In this document: positions 12,547-24,618 of the stretch, in pieces
Layout: each line of letters opens with the position of its first letter
Position numbering within the stretch: position 1 is the first letter of the stretch
Assembly (NCBI RefSeq): GCF_016545825.1
Contig: NC_052618.1
Coordinates: 48,678,196 to 48,742,195, forward strand
Reading direction: 5' to 3'
Length of the DNA: 64,000 nucleotides
Origin: Eucalyptus grandis
Lineage: Eukaryota > Streptophyta > Magnoliopsida > Myrtales > Myrtaceae
Notes under the pieces: model-generated
What the model was told of the DNA's origin: nothing
What the model saw: the letters and a program-made list of their open reading frames with translations, nothing else
Databases searched by the model: none
Position numbers and translations under genes: made by a program

Positions 12547-15366
12547 ACGCTTGTTTCATACAACATTTACTTTGTCTATGTGGTATTTAATTGAAAGTGA
12601 CATGTTAAAAAAACTGAGAGAATTAGCTTGTTGATACAAAAAAAAAAAAAATCCAAATTATGTCCACTAAGACATAAATATCATGATTTTCTTTTTGTAA
12701 TTAAAAATATCCAAACTTATCTTTCTTTCTTTTTTTTGGTAAAGACAAACTTATCTATTATGATACAAATAATCTGATTTTTTTTTTTTTCATAAAAATT
12801 TTCAAACTTATATAAGTGTGACATATTTGGATGAAAACTAAAATAGAGGTTATATGTGGGTTTTTTCATGACACAGAAAACAAAGTTAGGGGCATTTGTA
12901 TCATAGAGGGTAAGTTTAGAATTTTTGGTGACACAAAAAAAAAATCAGGACATTGACATAATTGAAGGTTTTTCATGGTTTTCACCTTTATATTTTGAAG
13001 TATAGTTTCTTAAATACAAATCAGGAACTTCAAATTTTATTTCAATTCCAGCTTCGGCGGTGATCCCTATCGCATTGAAAAGAGGATAAAAATAAAATAA
13101 AAAACAATTCAAGAATGGGCAATTGCGTGGGAAGAAGCAGAACACAATCGCCGCATATTCAGGTCGATTGCTTAGGGCTTCAGCAATTATTTATATCCCG
13201 AAGAAATCAAATATTAAGTGTATCTTCTCTCTCTGTCTTTTATTTGCAATTACTAAAGGCGATGTTTCCGAGGCATATCATGTGCAACCTCTGCCAAAAC
13301 ATATAAATCTCCAACATCTTACCAACCACGAACATGTAATAACAGATTAATCGCGGATTTTATCTTTTCTCACGTCCCCCTTCCTTCCTAAACTTAAACA
13401 AATCCTAGCTTTTGTTTCTTTCTCTAAGCGACATTTATATGTTGTCTGGTTCTACAAGAGCTAACTGCCATATTACACATACCAAATCGTCCATTGAATC
13501 GGCGAAAAAGCACTAATCAAATCACAACAAATTTAATTATTCTAGGGTAATATGGGATTAGGTAGAACTAATCCCGCCGGGAAGGCGGGGAAGTTGCACT
13601 TATTTTGATGCCTCTAGCTTAGTTAGGTCCATTTCCGATTCCTAAAACTAAAATCGGTGTTCGAACAATCCGATTTCTAATTCTAGAAAGGAACCGGACC
13701 GACTATATATACATATTTTAATTATTTCTTTAAACTTTTTTTATTTCTTCATAACACGAAGCATCAAGTAGTGGAAAAATAAAAGTGATTGATTTTATTA
13801 AATCGAAGCAAAACTAAACCAAATCGATTCTTGGTCGTAGGACCAATTAATCCGTCCTTGATTTCTAATTTTAGGAACCAATCCAATTTCAAATTTCACT
13901 TTGGAACTAAACTGGACGAGGAATCAATCACCTTTAAGCATAGTATCATTAATCATTTTATTAATGGGGATGTGGGGATCTCGTTTGATGTCTAAATAAT
14001 AAACAACGCATTGGAATTAATTTCCATGATCATGAAATTAGTGGGATCATTCTAGTCTAATCAATCTCGAAAAGGACTAGATCATTATGACTTCATGAGC
14101 GCTGGCCTTACCTTCTGCCGACAACTTAATATTTTTGAGGATAATATTGAACTTTTCAACGTCGGTACAAGGAGCTCGTGATTGCACCAGCTTTTCCGGG
14201 GGGGAAGATCACGTGCGCTCGGCACGTGACGCCGATGTCCCTCGCGCCTGCTACCCGCGGTCCACCGGGGCTTAAGGAAAACTGCTGGCGGTGGCAGCTT
14301 GAATTCGCAGCAGCGTTGACTGACGAGTCGCCGTGAAATCGACGGCCCACGTTACGCGAACTGGGGAACCCGATGATGGCCCCCGGCGCAGCGCGTGATC
14401 AGGAGAAGAATGGACCCCACTCGTGTCTCCTCGTGCCACGGACTTTCCGTAGCTCTAGATCCCAAAAATTAACAAGACTAAAAGCCAAAAAAAGATATGA
14501 AAGAAAACCAAAGAAAATCTAATTTTGTCAGCATTAACATTTAACTTTACAAAGATTGACGAATCATGTGATGATGGGAACAAGTGAGATTATGGTGGAT
14601 ACCCAATATAAATATTAATCCCATTTTAATTTTTAAGGTCGAATTTCAAAAAATCTCAAATTAATATATCCACAATAATTTTAAAATTGATTTTTTGATT
14701 ACCAAAAACTCAAAATTAATATATTTATGATAAATTTATCCTCCATTAATTCATATTAAATTTTAACATCAAATTACTGAATCCAATATATATTAGTTTG
14801 GAGTTTTTTAAACTATATTAATCTTAATTTTTATAGTTATCGTATATCAATTCTAGTATAAAAGAAAAAGAAAAGTTTTGCCACCCGTGTTGTGATTGAT
14901 GCGATTTTCATGGTTTGCCACTCTGCCTCACTTTTCCCAACCGTCGCTTTCCCAGATCCATTAATACTCTCACACAGAATTATTTACACAGACACACCCT
15001 TTTCACCTACTACAAATTCGTTTTATCTATTTTTCCCCTAGCCAGAAAGATTGCAACTTTTGGGCACTAAATGATTTGCTCCTGACTTCATACTTTAATC
15101 ATTTTGAAATTCCTTGGAGTACGAGAACTTCAGTACAGCACTCTGTCTTCATAATAACTCTCCGTGACCCCACGAAGGTCTTCTCTGCAACTCCTTTCCC
15201 ACTTCCAACCTCAGAGCTCCCCTTCCTAGGTTGCCATGTATGGGCGAAGTTGCAGGTTCAGTTATGGCTTTTAATGCCGGGGAGCCTTCGCTGTGGTTAC
15301 TCATGAGTGTTGCGTGATTTGGGTTCCGCTCAGATTCGAGAGAACCTCATTTTTAAGCTTGTGGAA
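10986..15366. other. Divergent intergenic region between IQD and LRR genes
   Basis: No coding exon is recognised. The GC-richer part at 11440-11620 probably belongs to the 5' UTR or promoter of the minus-strand IQD gene. The segment 13540-13990 contains GGAACCGGACC and GGAACCAATCC words resembling the MITE family at 931 and 1594, but clear ends were not found. The segment 14470-14850 is AT-rich. The immediate upstream region of the LRR gene (14930-15366) is pyrimidine-rich leader-like sequence. Confidence 0.45.
12421..12542. repeat. Short tandem duplication next to (GA)n tract
   Basis: A unit of about 40-44 bases beginning TCTCTTGAAACTAAAGGA and ending ACATTTGGCT occurs twice in tandem at about 12421-12508, the second copy lacking four bases. 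It is followed directly by a pure (GA)n microsatellite at 12511-12542. Confidence 0.8.
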
Positions 15367-18201
15367 ATGGCCAATTCCCCTGTTTTGCTCGGTCTCTCGT
15401 TCTCTGCCATCGTTTTGATGGCGGGTGTCGTTCCGCTTGCAATGGCTCAACTCAGTCCGAGCGAAACCAGGGTCCTCTTTCAAATCCAGAAGCAGCTGGA
15501 GTACCCGGAAGCTCTCCAGGGATGGACAAACTGGACTAGCTTCTGTTACCTCCCGCCGTCGCCTTCTCTCACCATTGCCTGCACCGACAATCACATAACG
15601 GGGCTGACCATTGTGGGGACCAAGAACTCGTCCTCTCGCGACGGCGCGAGGCCCAATCCCGCTCGATTCGCCGTTTCTCAGCAGACTCTCTCCGCGAGTT
15701 TCTCCATCGACTCTTTCTTCACTGTGCTCACCAAGCTCTCCAACCTGACGGTGCTCTCGCTCGTGTCCCTGGGCCTGTGGGGGCCGCTTCCCGCCAAGGT
15801 CAGCCGGTTCCACTCGCTCGTGGTGCTCAACCTCAGCTCGAACTCCATCTACGGGGAGATTCCTCAGTCCATCGCTTCGTTCAAGAGCCTCAGGAGTCTT
15901 GTTCTGTCTGATAATTTGCTCAATGGGAGTGTCCCAGATCTTAAGGGCCTACCTGTTCTTGAAGAGCTGGATTTGAGCGACAACTTTCTCGGACCAGAGT
16001 TCCCGTTGCTTGGAGATACCCTTGTGAGTGTTCTGTTGAGGAACAACTCGTTCAGATCTGAAATTCCTAGTGACTTGAATGGTTTGGGTCAGCTTCAGCG
16101 ATTCGATGTCTCGACCAACGAGCTTTCTGGGCATATCCCATCTTTCATTTTCAGTCTGCCTTCGATTCGTTACCTTAGTTTACAGGAAAATCAGCTCGGT
16201 GGAGCGCTTCCAACGAACCTTTCATGCGGTGGTCATCTCACTTACGTCGACATTTCACACAATCTTTTGGTTGGGAACATTCCATCATGCGTCGGGTCAA
16301 GTTCGGCGAACCGGACAGTGATCAGCTCATGGAATTGCTTGTCCGGAGGGAACTCAAATTATCAGCACACCTACTCTTATTGCCAGAAACAAGCTTTGGC
16401 AGTTGAGCCTCCGGCTAAAGCTGAGAAAAAAGGGTCAAGCATCAAACTGAGTCTCGTTCTTGGAGTAATTGGAGGCACCGTTGGAATTGCAGGGGCGTTC
16501 GGACTACTGATCATAGTGCTGGTCAGGAGAGCAGATGCACGAAGATCATTTGATAGCAAGCCCGCCAAGTCATATGCTGATGAACTGTCGTTTCGCGGCT
16601 CTCCAAAGTCAAGCATTGATTCGAGTAAGATCTCTCATCTGCACTTTAGTATTATCGCTCAGTTTATTGGAAATGACAAGGAATATCCCGTCTAACATTG
16701 ACATGGGAGACAATTTTAGTCTTATTCGAATGGCCTTAAGATAACATGCAAAAATGCTGAACTCTTCGGCAGGGCGAATGCCTCAAACGATGAGGCTGAT
16801 GACGTTGGGCCTCCCACCTTATCATGTTTTCACTCTGGAGGAAATTGAAGACGCAACGAACAATTTTGATCCATGCAATTTGATGGGAGAGGCAAATCAA
16901 GGACAGGTAAAGCATTTTCTTTTACAATTCAAATGTTTAGTTGAAACTCTGCGTAACACGAACGGCTAAAGAGGGATACCTTGATTTATTATGCAGATAT
17001 ACAAGGGTTGGCTCAGAGATGGCACGGTAGTCCTAGTGAAGTGTTTGAAACTGAAGCAGAGAAGTTTGCCACAAAATATTGTGCAGCAACTGGACAATCT
17101 ATCCAAGCTAAGGCATCGCCATTTGGTCAGTCTTCTTGGACACTGCATTGTCACTTATCAGGACCACCCCAATGTGGCCAGCACGGTGTTTGTCGTCCTT
17201 GAACACCTATCGAATGGATCGCTAGCGAATCACATCACAGGTAAGATTTCAGAGAAGAAACGACCAGTTCTTGCGGCAAATGCCTGTGTCATCCGCCTGT
17301 CGGTTTCATGTTTTCTGATGTATGTGTAGATTGGAGAAGGAAAGAGATGCTCAAATGGCCTCAGAGAATGGCGATCTCCATAGGCGTGGCGAGGGGAGTC
17401 CAGTTCTTGCACACCGGGATGGCTCCTGGAATATTTGGGAATGACCTGAAGATAGACAATGTTCTGCTTGATGAGAGTCTCACCACGAAAATCAGCAATT
17501 ACCACATTCCACTGCCATTCAAGGTGAGATGACCTCCATCATACTCCAAAATCTCTCTTGCATCTTTTAGCTGACGATGGTTACCTCCTCAATTTTTACA
17601 GATGGGTTCTGAAACCGCATCGAACGATAGCAGGTATTACAATCTCCAATCTCTATTAACGTTCATGTGCGTGCCGCTCGTCTTTTTTTTCGATTTCATT
17701 TTCCGCTATTATGAAGGAATTCTCAAATGGAGGTTCTCTCCTTTTTTCAGTCCAAAAGATGCAGAAAGAGAAGACATGTATCAGCTTGGGAAGATTCTCC
17801 TGCAAGTCATCACTGGGAAGCTGGTCAAGTCCACCAGTGAATTGGACGACATGAAACAACAGGTACTTGCACTTCCTAGAACAGTCGCCTATTCTCATTC
17901 ACTTTTAGCATTGCAAAAGCCGAACGTTTCCGATGGAACTGATTTCTCCTGCTAATTGGAATTGCAGCTAGAGAAGAGCCTGACGGAACACCCCTCACAG
18001 CTACGCAGCGCGGCAGATCCATCCATTCGTGGCACCTTCGCATACCAATCGCTTAAGACAGCAGTCGAAGTCACGGTGAATTGCCTAACGGAAGAGCCGA
18101 GCAAGCGGCCTTCGATAGAAGATGTTCTCTGGAATCTGCAGTACTCGATCCAGGTTCAAGAAGGCTGGACCAGCAGTGAGAACCTCAGTACAAGAATATA
18201 A
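15367..18201 (+). CDS. LRR receptor-like pseudokinase, At3g03770 type
   Basis: Seven exons: 15367-16624, 16773-16906, 16997-17240, 17330-17523, 17602-17633, 17751-17862 and 17968-18201, all in phase, giving 735 residues. A signal peptide (residues 1 to about 28, ending MAQ) is followed by an N-terminal cap, leucine-rich repeats to about residue 320, a transmembrane helix near residues 358-385, and a cytoplasmic kinase fold from about residue 436 (FTLEEIEDATNNF). The ATG at 15367 was chosen because it starts the signal peptide. Catalysis looks impossible: the glycine loop reads GEANQGQ, the HRD region reads LHTGMAPGIFGNDLKIDN without the catalytic Asp, and DFG is replaced by SNYH. The lysine in VLVKCLK remains. 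These changes are typical of the family, called probable inactive LRR kinases, so it likely acts as a plasma-membrane receptor or scaffold. It converges on the SNF1-gamma gene with about 430 bases between stops. Confidence 0.92.
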
Positions 18202-18627
18202 AGCTTCTCTTCTTGCACTATGTACTTTCAATGCTATTCCCTGTAATTACTAAGACAAAAAGAAATAAAGCCTAGTGTTCAAAAAGTACTGCTTATGTAT
18301 TCTAGTGATCTCGGTTTGCGCTCATTCATTGGGGCACGCGTGTGAGCACATAGACATGGTACAACACGGGCTTCGTCACGAGGATGAAGAACTGGTGTCA
18401 CTTCTGTGCACGCGGATTCGTCGTGCTAGACGAGATCTCTAGGTTATAAAATAATCAGACTTTACATTCCCAAGCTGTAAGGTGAGAACATAGTCCAAGG
18501 GAAGGAATTTGACAAATGCTAGAGAATCAGAAGAGTCAGATTTATAAGGACATACAGGATCCTCCATAACAATCTCTGCCTGCCTCATGGTACTTGGAGC
18601 ACATCAGTGACACCAGTAACAAGAGCC
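18202..18627. other. Convergent 3' spacer
   Basis: This holds the 3' UTRs of the LRR pseudokinase gene (+) and the CBS gene (-). AAATAAAG-like poly(A) signals occur near 18263 for the plus-strand gene. No other feature is seen. Confidence 0.5.
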
Positions 18628-21050
18628 TCATCGATCTAGCATCTCCTTGACCGAGAACCCAATGTAATCATCGATATAATTAGGAGGCTCGTGAATGAAG
18701 CAAGAAATTACATCTCGAAGTGTGATCACCCCCACAACTTCCTCCTCGTCAGACACCACGTACATCCTATGGACCGACTTCGAGGCAAGGCTGTGGATCA
18801 CGCTGCCGAGTGTTGAATCAGGCTTGCATGTGATTGGCGGTATGACTTTGCCGGCTTCTTGAGTTGTCGAGATGATAGTGCTCATGAAATCCATCACAGT
18901 TAGGTGCCTGCGAAAATGTTTCTCAGAGAAAGCTAATAACGACTCCAATTACCACTGACTAGACACGAGGCAAGAGAAAGTAAGTAATGGACCAGATAAA
19001 TCAGTTTCCACAGAAAGAGCTTACGAAGTGTCGTATTCTTGTTTGCATTAATAGTAATTTGTCCTACCAACAAGCTAAGACCTTCATGAATATTCGGGGA
19101 AGCTGATACTGAGATGGACTTGGATGATGCAAAAGTAATGTGACACCGCAGCATTTACCAAAGGACACTCTTTAAGAAAGGTCTAGTTAATAAGTGCCCA
19201 TGGGGCCATGGGACGCACTGCAACCATACTAAATAGGGAAATATTATGATTTCTAATGCACCGTTTATCCATGTTACGAGAGAAACATCGCATTGGAAAT
19301 AACAAATTTTACTTAATTGGTGCTCAACAAGTGCCCTCTTAACAAATCCATTTACCAACCAGAGAAGCTCGACCAAGTTGAGAGACTAGAGGCACTTGGT
19401 GCCTCAGTATACCTGAAATTGGTGAAAAGCTGGGGCTTCAGCAGCAGGTGACTAATATCTCTAATGCTTATGTTTCCCACGATCTTCTTCTTTGGCCCTG
19501 CCACAACCGGAACGCCACCGATCTGATTATCTCTCATCCGCTTAAAAGCCTCCAGAATCAGTTCGTCACTTCGGACGCTAACAACCTGTCCAAGCCAACA
19601 AGTGCTCCTCAAACTTAAGATCATCTATAAATCTTCTAGTTACAGATGGAGATCTTATGAATAGGATACCTCATCAGGTGACATAAAAGGAAGTCCTAAT
19701 TCACCAACAGCAATTTCGGAAATGCAGTCAAACCAATCTCTTCCTCTGCAACCCTCGAGGCCTTGAATGACCGCAAATTGAGTGATGAGGTTCTTTATGT
19801 CAGGCTTTCCCAATTCAATGACGGGGACACTTCGTAGCCTGTATTTTGAAAGTAGCAGCAACACGCTCAACATCGAACTATCTTCTGCCACTGGTATGAA
19901 TGGAGCCCACCGGAATGATTTGATTATCGACTTCACCTGAAACACCCCCAAAAGAACACATTTTCATATCTACTTTGAGTGACCAAGTCCACTCTACAAA
20001 ATCACATACTCATACTCAGGGTAATGGCAATGCTTCACAAATTAGCTTCTTGTAATAAGCTTCAACCAGTATTACGGAACTCTGATTCAGGCTTGCAATT
20101 GACAAGCAATTTGACTATAATTTGCATTTAACACAACAACAACTCATACGCTATATTACATTAATTGTTGCTCAGAATTTAATTAGCCTTACTGGGGTGG
20201 ACTTGAAGGGCTCCTCTTGCAGAATAACCCTGTAAAAATCCTGCCCCAAATTGTCCGCAGCGGTGGAAGCATCTCTACCTGGACCTTTCTCAGCAGCCAC
20301 GCCCCCGGCCACAGCAGCACCAACTGCTGCAATCGTGAGCCCAGCAACTGCAGCAGGACCAGTTGCGCCCAGCACCAATGCCCCGAGAGCGCCGACTGCC
20401 CCTGCCCCCACACCTGCTGCACTCGCCGAACCTGCCATCAGAGCAGCCGCCGCGAGCTCTGCACTCTCTAACACCCACAAGATTATGGCCGAGTAGTCCA
20501 CAATCCCCAAATATCTGTCTCTCCAATTTTTACTCGTTTTTGCTTCGGGGTTCCTGACTGGAGCTGACGTTAAGTTGTGCTCCGATAGAACCTTAACCGC
20601 GTCAGCTACTGAGGCATCTCCTTCGATCTCGATCACTACAACATCATTGGGTTTGCAATCCATTTCACTCAAAATTGGGATACCACAAAATATAAACTAT
20701 CCCTGATCTAATCACAACAAGTACACTCACGCATTCCAAAAATCAAACTTTTATTCAACTTACAATTCCCAAACAAAATGCACATTTTCCTTCAAAACCT
20801 AAACCTTATTTTTTTCGTCCTTATAATAAGGGGAAAAAACAGAGAAATTGGTAATTAAGAAAGTGTAGTTATAACTAGTACCTTTGCCACCAGGAACTTG
20901 TGGGAATGAAGAAACCGGGATGCTTGCAAATGCAGAGGTCAGACTTTCTTGCACTGAAGGGGGCAATCTTTTCTTGGATTGAATCGTCTCAAAGTATGCA
21001 TCACAGCTCGCCAGTTTCTCACTTCCCTTCATCTCTTGTGGCTGTGCCAT
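18628..21050 (-). CDS. SNF1-related kinase gamma subunit-like CBS protein
   Basis: Five minus-strand exons: 21050-20882, 20635-20193, 19936-19670, 19585-19413 and 18907-18628, all in phase, giving 443 residues. The sequence shows the four-CBS layout of plant SNF1-related kinase gamma-like proteins of the At1g69800 group: FASIPVSSFPQVPGGK, DRYLGIVDYSAIILWVL, SFRWAPFIPV, LLLLSKYRLRSVPVI, MRDNQIGGVPVV, LTVMDFM and VVGVITLRDVISCFIHEPP. A Gly/Ala-rich hydrophobic insert at about residues 112-172 splits the first CBS pair, as in other members of this subgroup. Such proteins bind adenine nucleotides and modulate SnRK1 energy signalling, though this subgroup is less studied than KIN-gamma. Start chosen at MAQPQEMKGSEK because the upstream residues are not conserved-looking. 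Exon 2 start (GTTGTAG acceptor) restores the phase and gives GGKVIEIEGD. Confidence 0.9.
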
Positions 21051-21771
21051 TCCTAAAATGGCCCGACACGAATAGATCAGCAATTTCACGAAGAACACCC
21101 AAAAAATGGAAGAAGAAGAAAAAATAATGGATCTCTTCACATGCCTGAAGGATGTTCTTAGCTTCAGGGTTGTCTTGGTTTTCGCTGTTCTTCTCTCTGT
21201 TCCAGTGTCTCTCCTATGAACCGCTCTTCGGAGTTAGTTATGGCAGTTGTCTGATGTGCATGTAGCCGGGTTTCGCCACCTGTCCGCACTCGAGAGACGT
21301 GTCGCCCTCGGAGAAATGACCGTGCCGCGAGCGGGATGGGAAGCGAAAGTGGGTCGGCAGTGCCCGAATGAGCCGGACTCTAGCGCTTCGTGCCTGACCG
21401 AAGAGCTGGCATTTCCACTCGGCCCAATCACGCATTATCGTCTCGGCAGAAATTATTCAATGGACTGAATCTGATGAAACGAAAGCTAATCTATTGGCAA
21501 TGCATGACCATAAAACAAAAAAAGAGGATAAGAATGATGGCCCATTTCTAACATGACCATAAGGCAATGTTCCTATGAGTTTTTGGATTAATGTTTGTTG
21601 AATCGTATGTTTTCTACATCTCTAAATTACGTATAACTAAGCTCAGTGAAGGTTCATTTATGGCTCACGTTTGCATTTGCGTTTTGTGTAATACAGTGAA
21701 TTCGTATATAATTGACAGCAAAAGCAGGTATTATTCTATGCTCATTTTAGTTAGTGTTTAAAACGTTTCTG
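21051..21771. other. Upstream region of CBS gene, no gene seen
   Basis: Contains the 5' leader and promoter of the minus-strand CBS gene. A GC-richer part at 21210-21460 has open frames on both strands but none resembles a known protein. Confidence 0.4.
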
Positions 21772-22561
21772 TGAGGACCCGATCCAACGAGGGGGGAGTA
21801 GTCACTGAGCCAGAAGACTTGGACAAGGCGCAGCTCCTGACAAACTTCTAAAATGGCCAAGGGGGCAAGAATGAACCGTACTATGCACCGAACATGGGTG
21901 TGCGATTATAAGATATATTTGTAAAAACTGGAATTAACTCATGGAAACGTTTTTTGACGTAACGACCAGCTTTGCGTTGAAACTTCAAAGTTAAGTGAGC
22001 CCGAGTTAGAGCATTATTAGGATTGGTAATCTCTTGAAATGGGACGGGTCAAAGCAAATAATACCTCAAGTGAATTAATTCAGAATTGTTAAAATATAGT
22101 ATCAGAGCGGGATCCCCTCCAGTAGGTGTGTGGTTTAAGGATGAACAAGGCAGAGGTTGGTGGTTTTATGACGACCCAATCCGACAAGAGAGAGGAGTGG
22201 TTCCCAGGGTCAAAGGGCCTGGACAAGGTATGGCTCCTGACAGGTTTTTAAGATGGCGAAGGAGGCATGAATGAAGTGAACTATACACTGAGCAAAAGGA
22301 AAGCAATTATGAGATATATATGTGAAAACTAGAATTAACTCATGTGAAAATTGGAATTAACTCACCAGTGCACCTTTTAATGTAACAGTAAGCTTTACTT
22401 TGAAACTCCAAAGGCAAGCAAGCCTAGACTAGTACACTATAGGGATGAACGATCTTCTAGGAAAATGCTTGCCTATATACCAAAAGACAAAGCTATGAGA
22501 TTCGGAATAGAACAAGTTAAAGCGAATAATATCTCGAGTGAGTTAATCAAGAGACGTCACA
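21772..22561 (+). mobile_element. Short LTR-PBS-LTR element (TRIM-like) or LTR remnant
   Basis: Two diverged direct repeats are visible: about 21772-22096 and 22169-22561. Shared words in the same order include GACCCGATCC/GACCCAATCC, GGCTCCTGACA-type words, GGAATTAACTCA, GCGAATAATA and GAGTTAATCA. Immediately after the first copy, TAGTATCAGAGC (22097-22108) matches the plant initiator-Met tRNA primer-binding site with one mismatch. Only about 70 bases separate the repeats. This is the plan of a terminal-repeat retrotransposon in miniature: no coding capacity, mobilised in trans. The second repeat is longer because of a small internal duplication of the GGAATTAACTCA region. Alternatively it is an internally deleted larger element. 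Confidence 0.6.
22097..22108 (+). other. Primer-binding site like tRNA-iMet
   Basis: TAGTATCAGAGC matches the common plant LTR-retrotransposon primer-binding site TGGTATCAGAGC with one difference and lies directly after the upstream repeat of the short LTR-like element. Confidence 0.65.
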
Positions 22562-24044
22562 ACTTCATCTCTCTCCTTGAATTCCAATTGAGAATATGAT
22601 GCCTGTACACTTCTTGGGGTGATTTCATCTACATGCGTGACGTGGAGACCCTACAAAGATCATCTTTATCCACTTTTTTTCTATTTACTCTACCTCAAAA
22701 TAGTTGAAAAGATAATGCATACACTCTCACGTTCGTCTAACTATCACATTTACATGGTTAATCCATCTAATGCAAAAAAAAGAAAAAGGAATGAAGTAAA
22801 AAAATATAATCAAGCTGCAAAAACCTTAATCAAGTGGAAGTTTAGTTTGGGGTCTTCATTACTTAAAGCTCAGGGTTCTATGTTTCTAGCATAACGTAAA
22901 TTCTATTCTATGATAATTGTCTCGTTCCTTCCAAATGTCACATTTCAGAATTGGCAAGAAACTTAATGAGATGATCCTTGGTCTCGGCAGGAGACATTGA
23001 AGCACAGGCACTCTTCTTAGATGTGGATAATGCCACTGATGAATGCGGAAACCAAATCGAGCTCTTCGGTCCATGTTGAGAGCCCAAAGCCATTGGATTG
23101 TCCATGTAGCTTGAAGAAGCACACGATATACCATCAGCTTGCGGGGATGGTCGGAGTAATTCAATTGGTGTCGCTGGATCATCACCGAACTTCAAGTTCA
23201 GCCCAAAACCTCCTTCCTTTCCTTTATCACCGAGAAAGCCAGTTGCCCTGTCGCCAACGAACGAGGTCATCGCGGCTACTAACGCGGATTGGGAAGATAA
23301 ATTCGAAGATGTTGCTTTCGTTACTTCAGCGCCGAACTTGTCGGCTAAAGATTGTGGATGAGAAGCTTGGGTATTGGTAACTGGCCACAATTGGGGTAGG
23401 TACAATTGATGTTGGGGTGGCACCCCATGATTTAAAACCCTAGGACCAATGCCCGAAGATGATTTATGGGTTGCGGTATCTAAGTGACTCGGCAATGATG
23501 ATGAAGGTGGTGATGAGGAGAAGCTGAGAAATGTTGAAGGGAGTTTCGGTAAAGATGGGAACCATGAAGAGGATCGATATCCATCGTGATTGGAGAATTC
23601 AGGGCTCGAGGTGAGATCAAGGGTGATGGTGGGGTGAGAATTGCAAGTCGAAATCGAAGTAGAGTTAGAGAAATAAAGTCGAGGCAGCTTTGGATTTCGA
23701 TCGCCCGCGAAATCGAGTCCGTACAAGCCACTAGTAGACGTGGCAGAAGCAGGGCCTGAAGACGTCGGAGATGGCAGGCTAGGGTGTTGTTGTTGTTGTG
23801 AGGTCGATGAGTGAGATTGTATCATGGAAGTGGCTGCAGATGTGGCGAAAGCCATAGCCGTGGCCGAGACAGGAAGAGGGTGGTTGTGATTCCCTTCATA
23901 AGTGGTGATCAAGACGGACATGTCCTCCACGCATCTTTGTACCTGTGATATTGCCAATTATAGTGGACATATTAATCTAAGTTTAGATCAAAAATGCATA
24001 CATTTGGAAAATGGAAAAATTGTGTGCACGAAGGAGACATACTT

Positions 24045-24051
24045 GCTTTTG
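24045..24051 (-). other. Frameshift site 2 in WRKY gene
   Basis: The family ends this exon with a basic pair and Gln in phase 0 before VQRC. Here GTCAAAAGCAA precedes the GTATGT donor, one base short, so the exon ends in phase 2 while the next exon starts in phase 0. Confidence 0.65.
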
Positions 24052-24613
24052 ACTGGACAAGATGGCGAGACAGTGCAACGGTAGTATGATCGAGGACATG
24101 GATTTGCTTTCGCAATTTTCTGTCCGTACTTCCTCCAGTGGCATCCATCTTCCATCTGTGCGTCAAGAATAACATGCGTTTTTTTATATCATCCATTTCA
24201 ATAAAATCTAATCCTAAGATTAAACCGAGTTCTTTTCAACGTATACGTAGAAGACTGTTTTCTAATGAGGTGATCTTAAAAACAAATTAGTTAATGAGTG
24301 GAAATGAATTGGGATCTTCTCAAAATAATTTATTCAATTTAGATTTTGAGATAATAACACGTCAAAATATTGAAGTGTTTGTGATATATTTGCCAAAGTG
24401 TCATGACAGATTGAGTGTATATATTCTCCTCAAATGGTCCGTCCTCATTTCCCGCTATACCATGCTTATTCCCATCTTTAACAGAATTATAGAGAAACTC
24501 ATTTATCCATTGTGGTTATTGTGAAAATGAGTGGTAAAGTTGCTCGTAGCAAAGTCATAGCAGTAACAGTTAAAAATACTTACAGTGGATGCGTCACACC
24601 TAACTCTGACGCA

Positions 24614-24618
24614 AACCT
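24614..24618 (-). other. Frameshift site 1 in WRKY gene
   Basis: Upstream the frame reads HLKKAR; the conserved VCVRVRCDAST follows directly in the next frame and ends at a GTAAGT donor. One missing G in a G run explains the break. In the unshifted frame the protein stops at the TAA overlapping that donor. Confidence 0.75.

Noticed and set aside
15301..15813. 170-codon minus-strand frame opposite the LRR exon
   Set aside because: Charged shadow frame of the leucine-rich repeat coding sequence; no independent support.
20189..20557. Alanine/proline and cysteine-rich frames opposite the CBS gene
   Set aside because: They are antisense or out-of-frame shadows of the Gly/Ala-rich insert of the gamma-subunit exon.
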